A stretch of DNA of 34,373 bases, taken from positions 1-34,373 of the forward strand of contig CAKKSB010000114.1 of assembly GCA_919903055.1 (NCBI GenBank), written 5' to 3'. The position numbers and the translations under genes were made by a program. This document shows positions 22,683-31,694 of the stretch, one piece after another (within the stretch, counting starts at the first letter, position 1; each line of letters opens with the position of its first letter). This stretch comes from Gammaproteobacteria bacterium. Lineage in GTDB: Bacteria > Pseudomonadota > Gammaproteobacteria > DRLM01. The notes under the pieces were generated by a model. That model saw only the letters and a program-made list of their open reading frames with translations, searched no databases and was not told the DNA's origin.

Positions 22683-23063
22683 ATGCCTGACACACCGCCC
22701 CGTTTACATGCGCTTTGCCGCTACGATGAACTCGCGCATGGAGAAAGCCGGGAGTTTCCTTTACCCGACGGCGACACGCGCAGCGTGTTCGCGATTCGCC
22801 ATCAGCAGCGGATTTACGTCTACCTCAACCGCTGTCCGCATACCGGCGCGCCGCTCAATTGGGGAAACGATCAATTCCTGAATTTCGACCGCAGCCTCAT
22901 ACAATGCACGCTGCACGGCGCGCAGTTCCGCATCGAGAATGGCTTGTGTATTTGGGGCCCTTGCCTGCGCCAACATCTTACCGCTCTGCCGGTTCGCGTC
23001 GAGAAGGAAATGGTGTGGATAGATTTAGGCACGCTAGCCGAGCCGGCCTGGCGCGCACGTTAA
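22683..23063 (+). CDS. Rieske [2Fe-2S] domain protein
   Basis: 126-residue stand-alone Rieske protein. The iron-sulfur ligands are C51-x-H53 in NRCPHTGAPLNW and C75-x2-H78 in IQCTLHGAQF, with the usual surrounding turns. It most resembles small soluble ferredoxin-type Rieske proteins (NirD- or dioxygenase-ferredoxin-like) that pass single electrons. There is no signal peptide or membrane anchor. A TTG at 22638 extends the frame by 15 residues, but similarity starts at the ATG at 22683; neither start has a good Shine-Dalgarno. An extended -10 TGTGCTAAAGT lies at 22619-22629. The Nudix gene follows 50 bp later with its own -10 candidate. The partner oxidoreductase is not in the window. Confidence 0.9.
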   Translation: MPDTPPRLHALCRYDELAHGESREFPLPDGDTRSVFAIRHQQRIYVYLNRCPHTGAPLNWGNDQFLNFDRSLIQCTLHGAQFRIENGLCIWGPCLRQHLTALPVRVEKEMVWIDLGTLAEPAWRAR

Positions 23064-23112
23064 GTGATTTTGAGTATAATCGCCGCACCATGTTATTCAC
23101 GATTGCCGGACT

Positions 23113-23652
23113 ATGCATAGACATTATTTATTGACGTTGCTGAAAAACTATCAGCCTTACGACAAAGACGAACGGGGCATGTACGAAATGCTGGTCCGCT
23201 TCGTGGAAAACCAAAGCCAATGTTTCGAGCGCCACTTGCGCATCGGCCACATCACCGGCTCAGCGTGGATCGTCGATCGCGAACGCCGCCATGTATTATT
23301 GACTCACCATCGCAAATTGGATCGCTGGCTGCAATTGGGCGGACATGCCGACGGCGAAACCGATGTCCTGGCGGTGGCCTTGCGCGAAGCGCGTGAAGAA
23401 TCCGGGGTGGAAAGTATCAAACCCCTGCTGACTACGCCGTTCGACATCGACGTGCATTCCATCCCCGCCCGCGGCGACGAACCCCGCCACTTGCACTACG
23501 ACGTGCGTTGGCTGCTGGAAGCGGACCGCGCCGCGCCGTTGGTGATCAGTAGCGAATCGAAAGACTTGGCGTGGGTGGCGCTGGAGGACATCGGCCGCCT
23601 GACCACCGACCGCTCCATCGCACGCATGACCGAAAAATTGCCCACCGACTGA
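23113..23652 (+). CDS. Nudix hydrolase
   Basis: 179-residue Nudix-fold pyrophosphohydrolase. The Nudix box runs GGHADGETDVLAVALREARE then ESGVE (about 76-100), with the REAREESG core carrying the Mg2+-binding glutamates. The GGHxDG form belongs to a common uncharacterised bacterial subgroup. Residues 1-45 (LLKNYQPYDKDERGMYEMLVRFVENQ) form a helical lead typical of this subgroup, followed by GSAWIVDRERRHVLLTHH. The substrate is unknown. TATAAT at 23075-23080 could be its -10 element, though no good -35 is present. No terminator is evident; a cluster of palindromes lies 80 bp downstream. Confidence 0.9.
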   Translation: MHRHYLLTLLKNYQPYDKDERGMYEMLVRFVENQSQCFERHLRIGHITGSAWIVDRERRHVLLTHHRKLDRWLQLGGHADGETDVLAVALREAREESGVESIKPLLTTPFDIDVHSIPARGDEPRHLHYDVRWLLEADRAAPLVISSESKDLAWVALEDIGRLTTDRSIARMTEKLPTD

Positions 23653-23729
23653 GCGCGGACCGCCGCTAACCGTATCAAATCGCGTAGCTGCCATAACGCG
23701 ACGCATTGGCGCGGTTTATTCGACATACC

Positions 23730-23829
23730 CCGCAGCTTGCTGCGGTGACTTTGGCGATGGGGTTTCCAAAGGGGAGCGGCGCAGCGTTCCCCTTTGATCG
23801 CCCGCGAGGATCCATGCTCGCGAGCGATC
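23730..23829. repeat. Cluster of three palindromes (REP/BIME-like element)
   Basis: Three hairpins in 100 bp. CCGCAG-CTTG-CTGCGG is at 23730-23745. An 11-bp stem AAAGGGGAGCG / CGTTCCCCTTT (one G-T pair) with a 6-nt loop is at 23768-23795. Arms GATCGCCCGCGAG / CTCGCGAGCGATC (12 of 13 paired) with an 8-nt loop are at 23796-23829. This layout, in the 338-bp space after the Nudix gene, resembles repetitive extragenic palindromes mobilised by REP-associated transposases in proteobacteria. Only one copy occurs in this window, so its repetitive nature is inferred. Confidence 0.55.
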
Positions 23830-23907
23830 TCACTTGACTTGGCGCAGCCTGGACAGCGGCAGTGGCAGCAGCTTGGTGGGATAATCATTACTCATCACCG
23901 GCAAACC

Positions 23908-23994
23908 ATGTTCAACTACACCCGTGACACTTTACGTGCGGAGAATGTCCTGATCACCCCTAATCGGGGCAACAGTTTTGTTTACTCGACTTAA
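23908..23994 (+). pseudogene. Possible lysA (diaminopimelate decarboxylase) N-terminal remnant
   Basis: A 28-codon frame reading MFNYTRDTLRAENVLIT then PNRGNSFVYST. It follows the start of gamma-proteobacterial LysA as I remember it (F-x-Y-R-x-G-x-L-x-A-E-x-V-x-L, then G-T-P-x-Y-V-Y-S), with a short internal deletion. It stops where the decarboxylase barrel should begin. The next gene (DUF3135, minus strand) ends at 23991, so nothing of the rest of lysA remains. A CCCC-TAATC-GGGG hairpin (23957-23969) lies inside. Could be chance similarity over a short frame. Confidence 0.3.
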
Positions 23995-24356
23995 GAACCC
24001 ACTACGCTACGGGCCCGTTGACGCCGATCAAGGGAAAAAGTCAGCACAGCGGCAACCGGGTATTCAGGCTGTTGCTGCAACCGGCCTTGCAACGCATCGG
24101 ACAAACCGCCGGCACCATACACCGATGCCCACATTTTATTAAATAACTGGGAACATGCCGCCAGCGGATGGCGATGCTTTTTACGTTCCACATCAATTCG
24201 CCATTGCAAGCCGCGCAGACGTGGCTGCCGGTCAGGGGATATTTGCTCGATAACGTGTTCGATTGTTTCGCGGCGTTTTTCTTCAAAGGCTTGCGAATCC
24301 GTTGCGGCAAGCTTGGCCCAAGAGTCAAAATCAAATTCCTGTCCTGAACTACTCAT
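23991..24356 (-). CDS. DUF3135 family protein
   Basis: 121-residue cytosolic protein of the DUF3135 family, found mainly in Gammaproteobacteria, function unknown. Family features: FDFDSWAKLAATDSQAFEEKRRETIEHVIEQ near the N-terminus (seen as FDFDSWAKLA and AFEEKRRE), RLRGLQWRIDVERKKH in the middle, and HPLAACSQLFNKMWASVYG towards the end. Mostly helical and charged, without signal peptide or metal motif. A GGGGG run lies 5-10 nt before the ATG as a possible Shine-Dalgarno. It is divergent from the CHRD gene; the 340 bp between them hold a structured region and promoter. Confidence 0.88.
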   Translation of the reverse strand: MSSSGQEFDFDSWAKLAATDSQAFEEKRRETIEHVIEQISPDRQPRLRGLQWRIDVERKKHRHPLAACSQLFNKMWASVYGAGGLSDALQGRLQQQPEYPVAAVLTFSLDRRQRARSVVGS

Positions 24357-24456
24357 ACACTACCCCCAACTACCTATTTCTTTTCGGTTGTGGGCTCAGT
24401 GTATCAAATTGTTTTGAACAGGAAACTCATGATCTGCGCTCGTCAAATACAAGCAA

Positions 24457-24485
24457 TTGATTCATTAACATTTGTAAGATAAATA
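24457..24485 (+). promoter_or_regulatory. Sigma-70 promoter candidate for the CHRD gene leader
   Basis: TTGATT (24457-24462), 17-bp spacer, TAAATA (24480-24485). The predicted start near 24492 coincides with the first base of the long-range stem TGCGGAC/GTCCGCA, which supports transcription of that fold as a 5' leader of about 207 nt. Confidence 0.45.
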
Positions 24486-24492
24486 TTCGACT

Positions 24493-24657
24493 TGCGGACT
24501 CCAAAAAGACTGCTACCCTTAGCAAAGGGCAGGGTCGCCGTTCGGTGTTGTTCAACACCACCCCCGTCCGCAGTGCAATCCGCATTCGCACCCTTGCATT
24601 TTACCAAGCTACTTCTGATGTGACTTCGCACGGTCTACCGTGACCACACCCGTGCGA
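24493..24657 (+). promoter_or_regulatory. Highly structured 5' leader, riboswitch-like, upstream of the CHRD gene
   Basis: A closing stem TGCGGAC (24493-24499) / GTCCGCA (24566-24572) encloses two arms. One is CTGC ... CCTT-AGCA-AAGG-GCAG (24510-24532), the other GGTGTTG/CAACACC (24544-24559). Together they make a three-way junction. Downstream, CACGGT/ACCGTG (24629-24642) competes with CGCACGG/CCGTGCG (24627-24657), as in an expression platform. It matches no riboswitch class I can recall. Caution: on the minus strand the CTGC/GCAG arm is followed by TCTTTTT and could instead be a terminator of an antisense RNA. Confidence 0.4.
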
Positions 24658-24698
24658 TTCCTTTATTCAATCCACGCCTTCAAGAAGGAATAAGCAAT

Positions 24699-25259
24699 AT
24701 GAATAAATTCATTATCCTCACCGCCGCGACTCTCGCCAGCCTGTCCGCCATGAGCGTCGACGCCAGAACCAACAGATTCGAAACAGATTTGAGTGGAGCC
24801 GAAGAAGTCATCAACACCAATGTGTCCGGCACGGTCATCCCGGTGATCGGCCTGGTCACCGGCGCTTATGGCGAGGCTTTCATCACCGTTTCCAAAGACC
24901 GTAGCACCATTAATTACCGGCTTAAAGTCAGCAATACCGCCACTCCCATCTTCATGGCTCACATCCATCTCGGTCCCAAAGGACAGAATGGACCCGTGAT
25001 GTTGTGGTTGTTTGGAGATAGCAGCAACAATCCGGCCGGGACGCCTCTACCGCGTGATGACGGTCCTTTTACGGGAGAAATTTCCGGTACGCTCACCGCC
25101 GCCAATTTGGTTCCACAACCTAATTTGGGGATTAACACATTCGAGGATGCCATCGCCAATCTGTTGCGCGGTAACACTTACGTGAATGTTCACACCAGAG
25201 CCAATCCGCCGGGAGAAGTACGCGGACAAATCGACGAACATTCGCATTTCAATTTCTAG
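24699..25259 (+). CDS. Secreted CHRD-domain protein
   Basis: 186-residue exported protein. Residues 1-22 are a signal peptide (NKFIILTAATLASLSAMSVDA). The mature part is a CHRD domain, the beta-rich repeat first described in chordin: RFETDLSGAEEV, GEAFITVSKDRSTINYRLKVSN, FMAHIHLGPKGQNGPVMLWL and TYVNVHTRANPPGEVRGQI (the H-T-x-x-N-P-x-G-E-[IV]-R-G end is diagnostic). CHRD proteins of bacteria are extracellular or periplasmic with unknown function. GAAGGAATAAGCAAT provides a good Shine-Dalgarno. It is preceded by a long structured leader and followed by a stem-loop at 25283-25319. Codon composition is slightly more AT-rich than in the neighbours. Confidence 0.92.
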   Translation: MNKFIILTAATLASLSAMSVDARTNRFETDLSGAEEVINTNVSGTVIPVIGLVTGAYGEAFITVSKDRSTINYRLKVSNTATPIFMAHIHLGPKGQNGPVMLWLFGDSSNNPAGTPLPRDDGPFTGEISGTLTAANLVPQPNLGINTFEDAIANLLRGNTYVNVHTRANPPGEVRGQIDEHSHFNF

Positions 25260-25282
25260 GATTGACGCTTAGCGGACCAGCG

Positions 25283-25319
25283 GTGCGTCGGCGGGACGGT
25301 AACACGTCCCACCGCGCAC
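25283..25319. terminator. Stem-loop after the CHRD gene
   Basis: Nested stem: GTGCG with CGCAC on the outside and GGGACG/CGTCCC on the inside, with loop GTAACA, 25 bp after the CHRD stop codon. No T-tract follows, so it is either a Rho-associated 3' end or an mRNA-stabilising hairpin rather than a classical intrinsic terminator. Confidence 0.4.
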
Positions 25320-25477
25320 TGCATTCTCCCTCGTCTCAAGCACGGCCGTTGCAGCTGTTACGCAACAACCTGGGTATCGCCTTCGGTACAGCGGGAAAAC
25401 CGTTAAACGTCGTCCAACTTAAGTGATGACCTAAGTCAGCACGCTAGACGGCGGAAACCAATGGCGTCACGACGGAT

Positions 25478-26860
25478 TTAAGCCGCGGCCAGATTGCGCG
25501 CCATGGTGTTGAGCCCCTCACATCCTTCCAGAATCCGGCTCATGACCATGACGATTTGTATTTCTTCCAGACCCAGTTCGGCCATGATCTCCACTGGCAA
25601 GTCATGACTGGGCGCATCGCCGATGCCATGCCCCTTCAACATATGGTCCGCCAACAAGGTCAGCTGCGCGTAGACGGCGTGGGGGCCATTGTATCGGGGA
25701 TTGTGGTGCTCGCGGGTGGCGACGATGATTTCTTCCGGCATATCCCAGCTCTCCATCAACCAAGCGCCCAATTCACCGTGCTCGACACCCAGCATCGCCA
25801 TTTCCTGTTCCACCACCGGCACGCCGGGATGGGCGCTGACCGCATTGTTCAGCATGCAGAACTCGCGCTTGAACAAATGCCCCAACAACAGATGCCCCAT
25901 ATTGTGCAGTAAACCGGCGAGATAACTCATGCCCGCCGGCGGCCGCACGGCCTGCGGCAATTCACGTCCCAAGGCTTGCACGAGGGCGGCGCTGTAAGTG
26001 GCATGCCGCCAGAACGCGTTTAATCCCAACGGACCGATCACCGGGATTTTGAATGGCCGGGCGCTGGCGATACCCAACGCCAGATTCATCACCATCTCGA
26101 AACCGAGGACCCGCGAAATGGCGATATTCACGGAATCGACTTTGCCTCGATAGCCGAAAAACGGCGAACGGGCGTAACGGATCACCTGCGCCGCCAAACT
26201 GGGATCCTGCTCGACCAATTTGCCGAGCCGCTCCACATCGGCCAGGGGATTGGCGCGCAATTCGAAAATTTGCCGCGCCACTTCCGGCATCGCCGGCAGC
26301 TCTTTCAGCGATTGAATACGTTTTTTGATGTCGGCACCGGTCCCGCCGGCATCGCCCGACGCGGCGGGATCGCGATCGTCATAACTGCCGATGGCCCGCG
26401 AGAAATTGCCCGCCAGCCAAGCATTGCTCAAGAGATTGAAGAAATCTTTATTATTGACTTGTATCAAATGCGAGGCATCACCTCCCGAAAAATACAAGCC
26501 GTCGCACGCCACCAGCGCATCATCGACGATGGTGCGGATGCCGTACGGCTCACCCAGCGGCGGCACGAAACGCGGCACGCAATCGGGGAACACTTGTTTA
26601 ATCTGCGCCTCGCTCGCCAATTCCATGCGGCGGTGCAACAACTTGCTCAAGGCATCGACGTCGAGGCTGTGCGTGGCCAGCATCACCACCATCACCAAAC
26701 CCACTTCGTCTTTTAACACCACGGTTTTCACCACCGAGGCGGCGGTTATCCCGGCCGCATCCGAGGCCTGCAACAGCGACGTGAACGGCGGCAGCTCGTG
26801 TACGTCGTAAATAATATGTTTTCTATCGAGGTATTGCCTCAATTTATCCGCAATGGGCAT
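25478..26860 (-). CDS. YbaK-like domain fused to HDOD domain
   Basis: 460-residue two-domain signalling protein. Residues about 1-150 match the YbaK/prolyl-tRNA deacylase fold (DRKHIIYDVHELPPFTSLLQASDAAG, SVVKTVVLKDEVGLVMVVML, VPPLGEPYGIRTIVDD, the last being typical). Residues about 180-400 are an HDOD domain (KELPAMPEVARQIFELR, LVEQDPSLAAQVIRYARSPFFG, AGLLHNMGHLLLGHLF, VEQEMAMLGVEHGELGAWL, ATREHHNPRY). HDOD domains are catalytically degenerate relatives of HD phosphohydrolases, used in signalling with c-di-GMP and two-component systems. The YbaK part may be a ligand- or tRNA-binding sensor. AAGGAGG lies 5 nt before the ATG, and a hairpin CCCCA-CCG-TGGGG (26885-26897) sits in the leader. The partner proteins are unknown. 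Confidence 0.9.
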   Translation of the reverse strand: MPIADKLRQYLDRKHIIYDVHELPPFTSLLQASDAAGITAASVVKTVVLKDEVGLVMVVMLATHSLDVDALSKLLHRRMELASEAQIKQVFPDCVPRFVPPLGEPYGIRTIVDDALVACDGLYFSGGDASHLIQVNNKDFFNLLSNAWLAGNFSRAIGSYDDRDPAASGDAGGTGADIKKRIQSLKELPAMPEVARQIFELRANPLADVERLGKLVEQDPSLAAQVIRYARSPFFGYRGKVDSVNIAISRVLGFEMVMNLALGIASARPFKIPVIGPLGLNAFWRHATYSAALVQALGRELPQAVRPPAGMSYLAGLLHNMGHLLLGHLFKREFCMLNNAVSAHPGVPVVEQEMAMLGVEHGELGAWLMESWDMPEEIIVATREHHNPRYNGPHAVYAQLTLLADHMLKGHGIGDAPSHDLPVEIMAELGLEEIQIVMVMSRILEGCEGLNTMARNLAAA

Positions 26861-27070
26861 TTATGCCTCCTTATGCCACCGTATCCCCACCGTGGGGCAT
26901 GACCTGACGACGGCATACTATTCGTACCGGGTTATCGGCCATCAGTGGCTGGGATTCAAGGGCGCCAACACCTAATCGATCCGGGGTGTCGATGACTTTT
27001 ACACTCCCATCGACCGGCATCAGCCCGGATGGCTCAGCAACCTGAGCGAAAAAGGAATAATTTTACTGGC

Positions 27071-27604
27071 ATGAATACTGCTCTTTTCTTAATAAAACCG
27101 GCGCCGGATTCGAGCATGCCATTAGAACAACAATACCAGCCGCGCACCGATCGGCGCCGCCCGCAAGGCCATAGCCTCTTGCATATCCACGGCCTACGCG
27201 GCCGCCGCCGCCGCTACCGCCGCCAGCAAGATCAACTCGACGCGCAATTGAGTCTGGATTGGCACCCGCCGCACCTGCTTTACTTCACCCTCGGCATCAT
27301 GCTGCTATGTGTCGCCGACGCCCACAACACGCTGCAATTGCTGCAGCTGGGCGCCAAAGAAATGAATTCACTGATGGACTACCTGATCCGGCGCGACATT
27401 GATTTATTTGTGACGGTCAAACTCGGAATGACCGCGGCTTGTTTAGTGGTGCTGGTGGGCTGCCAGCACCTTTCGTTATTCAAGCGCCTCAAAATCCGGC
27501 ACGTTATTTATTCGATCTTCGCCCTTTATACCGCGCTCATCGCGTACGAAGTCGCCATCTGGCCCGGCGAGGGGATGGCTTTCGCCTTCCTTCCCCCGCT
27601 TTAA
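27071..27604 (+). CDS. DUF5658 membrane protein
   Basis: About 177 residues with a long basic N-terminal tail (RTDRRRPQG, GLRGRRRRYRRQQ) and about three membrane helices: HPPHLLYFTLGIMLLCVADA, LFVTVKLGMTAACLVVLVGC and VIYSIFALYTALIAYEVAI. The pattern D-A-x-x-T-L-x-L-L-x-x-G-A-x-E-x-N followed by a second helix with K is typical of DUF5658, a small inner-membrane family of unknown function. The start is uncertain: ATG 27071 has AAGGAAT but 14 nt away, ATG 27116 would remove 15 residues, and ATG 27029 would add 14. It is convergent with the MoeB-like gene with 17 bp between stops. Confidence 0.78.
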   Translation: MNTALFLIKPAPDSSMPLEQQYQPRTDRRRPQGHSLLHIHGLRGRRRRYRRQQDQLDAQLSLDWHPPHLLYFTLGIMLLCVADAHNTLQLLQLGAKEMNSLMDYLIRRDIDLFVTVKLGMTAACLVVLVGCQHLSLFKRLKIRHVIYSIFALYTALIAYEVAIWPGEGMAFAFLPPL

Positions 27605-27621
27605 AACGAAACCGTCCGCGC

Positions 27622-28800
27622 TCACCCCGCCGCGGCCGGGGTGGCGCAGACTTCGGCGTAATCGCTATAGCCGGTAAATTGAGCGTGGTCGCCGCAGACT
27701 TTACACTCCGAGTTACGCTTCAGTTTAAATTCGTTAAACGAGCCGTGCAGAGCATCGTAATACAGCATCCTGCCCACCAGCGAGTCGCCGATTTTCAAGA
27801 GCACTTTCAAGGTTTCCACCGCCTGCAAGACACCAAGCACGCCCGGCAAGACGCCGAGCACGCCGATCTCGGCGCAGGACGGCGCCGATTCCGCCGGCGG
27901 CGGTTCGGGGAACATGCAACGGTAACAGCCGCCGCGGCGTTTCTCGTAGCCCGGCCAGAACACGGTGATCTGTCCCTCGAAGCGATACACCGCCGCGTGG
28001 ATATTGGGAATGCCCAGCTTGACGCAGGCGTCGTTGATCAGATAACGCGTGGGCAGATTGTCCGAGCCGTCCACCACCACGTCGTAGCCGGCCAGAATCT
28101 CTTCCACGTTACCGCTATCGAGGCGGGTCTCGTAACCGACGATCTTGACTCGCGGATTGAGCGCTTCGAGCGCCTCGCGGGCCGACGCCACCTTGGAGAC
28201 ATCCACTCGCGCATCGGTATGAAGTATCTGCCGCTGTAAATTGCTGCGATCCACCACGTCGTGGTCCACCAGCCCCAGCGTGCCCACGCCGGCGGCGGCC
28301 AGGTAATACGCCGATGGCGAGCCCAGTCCGCCGGCGCCGATCAATAAGACTTTGCTGTCCAGCAATTTCAGCTGACCTGATTCGCCGACTTCGGGCAACA
28401 ACAGGTGGCGGGAATAGCGCTCGCGGGCGTCGTCGTCGAGCGTCCGCGGCATTTCAAAAGGCAGGCCTTTATTTTTCCAGCGGTTGAAACCGCCGGCCAC
28501 CGATTTCACGTTTTGATAACCGAGCTGTTTCAGCGCCTCGGCCGCGAACAAGGAGCGCGTGCCGCCGGCGCACATCACCAGGATAGATTGCGCCACGTCG
28601 GGTACTTGCTCTTCGATGCGCAGCTCGAGGAAACCCCGGTTCAGCCGCAGCGCCCCTTTGGGGCTGCCATTGGCCACTTCGTCGGCCTCGCGTACGTCCA
28701 CTAGCACCGCACCCTGCTTGTATTCGACCAGGGCGTCTTCCGGCGAAATTTCCGGAATGACGTTTTTCAACTCCGCCAGACGGCGGTCTTTGCCTTTCAT
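27622..28800 (-). CDS. moeB: MoeB/ThiF-type adenylyltransferase with N-terminal rhodanese domain
   Basis: 392-residue E1-like enzyme. Residues about 15-115 form a rhodanese domain with active-site C77 in VMCAGGTRS. Residues about 125-370 are the ThiF/MoeB domain: RYSRHLLLPEVGESGQ, ATP-binding LLIGAGGLGSPSAYYLAAAG (155-160 is the glycine loop), DVVDRSNLQRQILH and VVDGSDNLPTRYLINDA. Zinc cysteines are CYRC and CKVC. Such enzymes adenylate the C-terminal glycine of MoaD or ThiS-like sulfur carriers, and the rhodanese domain can deliver persulfide sulfur. Most MoeB-rhodanese fusions carry the rhodanese at the C-terminus; here it is at the N-terminus. No moa/thi genes adjoin it, so the carrier protein cannot be named. 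Confidence 0.92.
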   Translation of the reverse strand: MKGKDRRLAELKNVIPEISPEDALVEYKQGAVLVDVREADEVANGSPKGALRLNRGFLELRIEEQVPDVAQSILVMCAGGTRSLFAAEALKQLGYQNVKSVAGGFNRWKNKGLPFEMPRTLDDDARERYSRHLLLPEVGESGQLKLLDSKVLLIGAGGLGSPSAYYLAAAGVGTLGLVDHDVVDRSNLQRQILHTDARVDVSKVASAREALEALNPRVKIVGYETRLDSGNVEEILAGYDVVVDGSDNLPTRYLINDACVKLGIPNIHAAVYRFEGQITVFWPGYEKRRGGCYRCMFPEPPPAESAPSCAEIGVLGVLPGVLGVLQAVETLKVLLKIGDSLVGRMLYYDALHGSFNEFKLKRNSECKVCGDHAQFTGYSDYAEVCATPAAAG

Positions 28801-29207
28801 CGCCTAACCTCCAGATCAGTCGGGCACCAACAATATCGGCATCCGCCCAGGGTCGTTATAATTTCCACGGTTCACGTAAGTTCAAGATATGTCGGCGGCG
28901 GCCCTGTTAATCATTAGTATGCTTATTCACGGCCGCGGGTCTCCGTGGAAACCGCCCGCTTTATCGTTTACCCCCGCCATGGAGGCTGTTAATCAGCGGG
29001 TTCGGCCAAGCATAACATAGCTCTCTTTATCGGCGGCCCTTCACCAAAAGCGGGAGCGATCCGACTACCTTCAAGCCAATGAGATTAAGATTCAAAAAAA
29101 CCGAGGACGTCCAATCCACCGGCCCGCCCGGACAGCCGCGACCGTCTTGCCGCACCCTGATCCCATGCCACGGTTAACCATCAATCAATACAGGAGTTCG
29201 GTGTCGA
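28801..29207. other. Divergent intergenic region upstream of mgtC-like gene
   Basis: 407 bp without a gene. TATAAT occurs at 28857-28862 on the plus strand but with no good -35. Two copies of CTGTTAATCA lie at 28904-28913 and 28986-28995 (82 bp apart), a candidate pair of regulator sites. Between them is a GCGGG/CCCGC hairpin (28935-28959) followed by TTTATCGTTT. If the TATAAT is used, the mgtC leader would be over 330 nt, room for an Mg2+-responsive structure, but I see no match to the M-box consensus. Confidence 0.45.
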
Positions 29208-29900
29208 ATGGATGAGCAATTTATCACGGTAGCTACCCGTCTCACCTTGTCGCTGCTGGCCGGCGGCATCATCGGCCTGGAACGCACCTACCATGGCCGG
29301 CCGGCGGGTTTTCGTACCCATGTGCTGGTCTGTACTTCCTCGGCGCTGCTGGTATTGGTTTCGGTGTATCAATGGGAGCTCTTGCCCCACGCACCGCGAG
29401 AGGCTATCCGCATCGACCCCACCCGTATGGCCCAGGGCATCATGACCGGCATCGGTTTTCTCGGCGCGGGAGTGATCGTCAAGGAGCGGCTCGCCGTGCG
29501 CGGCCTCACCACCGCCGCTTCGATCTGGATCACCGCCGCCATCGGCATCGTGATCGGCATGGGTTTTTATTCCGCCGCCGGCCTAGGCGTAACCATGGCC
29601 CTCGGCACCTTGGCGGTGTTCCGCTGGGTGGAGTCGATCATGCCGGCCATCCGTTATGCCCAGCTCACGGTACGTTTTTCCCGCCACAGCCATTTGAATC
29701 AGGATGAACTGGTCGAAATCATCCGCGCCCATGACATCACCGCGGGCGGTCCCAGCTATCAATTGGAGGACGAAGGGCGAATGTTCCAATATCAAATGAG
29801 CATCCGCACCCGCAACGCCGTCAATCTGCGCTACCTGGCCGAAACCTTGAGCAAGATGGAGCAGATTCAGGAATTCAGCATCACGCCCACCCGCGATTGA
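29208..29900 (+). CDS. MgtC/SapB family membrane protein
   Basis: 230-residue inner-membrane protein of the MgtC family. The N-terminal part has four or five helices with the family signatures LTLSLLAGGIIGLERTYHGRPAGFRTHVLV (seen as GGIIGLERTYHGRPAGFRTH), RMAQGIMTGIGFLGAGVIVK and VRGLTTAASIWITAAIGIVIGMG. The C-terminal about 80 residues are soluble and ACT-like (QLTVRFSRHSHLNQDELVEI, QYQMSIRTRNAVNLRYLAETL). MgtC of Salmonella inhibits the F-ATPase and is needed at low Mg2+; most environmental members have unknown roles. AGGAG lies 11 nt before the ATG. It is convergent with murU, 7 bp between stops. The long upstream region may be a regulatory leader. Confidence 0.92.
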   Translation: MDEQFITVATRLTLSLLAGGIIGLERTYHGRPAGFRTHVLVCTSSALLVLVSVYQWELLPHAPREAIRIDPTRMAQGIMTGIGFLGAGVIVKERLAVRGLTTAASIWITAAIGIVIGMGFYSAAGLGVTMALGTLAVFRWVESIMPAIRYAQLTVRFSRHSHLNQDELVEIIRAHDITAGGPSYQLEDEGRMFQYQMSIRTRNAVNLRYLAETLSKMEQIQEFSITPTRD

Positions 29901-29907
29901 GCAACGA

Positions 29908-31618
<1,711 letters not shown>

Positions 31619-31694
31619 TGAACCGTCCAACTCACGCGGCACATGTTACGAGTGCTGCACATCCCGGTTGACACTCCGCCCGCCTTGAGCGAGA

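Noticed and set aside
23730-23829. A CRISPR array
   Set aside because: The three palindromes differ from each other and there are no regular repeats with spacers.
24493-24580. A c-di-GMP (GEMM-I) riboswitch
   Set aside because: AGCAAAGGGCAGGG looked similar at first, but the conserved GCAAAGC core, GNRA loop and receptor are absent.
27439-28239. A 266-codon plus-strand frame opposite moeB
   Set aside because: Overlaps both the DUF5658 gene and moeB in other frames; composition (His/Arg/Ala) is that of a shadow.
28801-29207. An M-box (ykoK) Mg2+ riboswitch before mgtC
   Set aside because: None of the conserved M-box blocks could be found; only generic hairpins and a direct repeat are seen.
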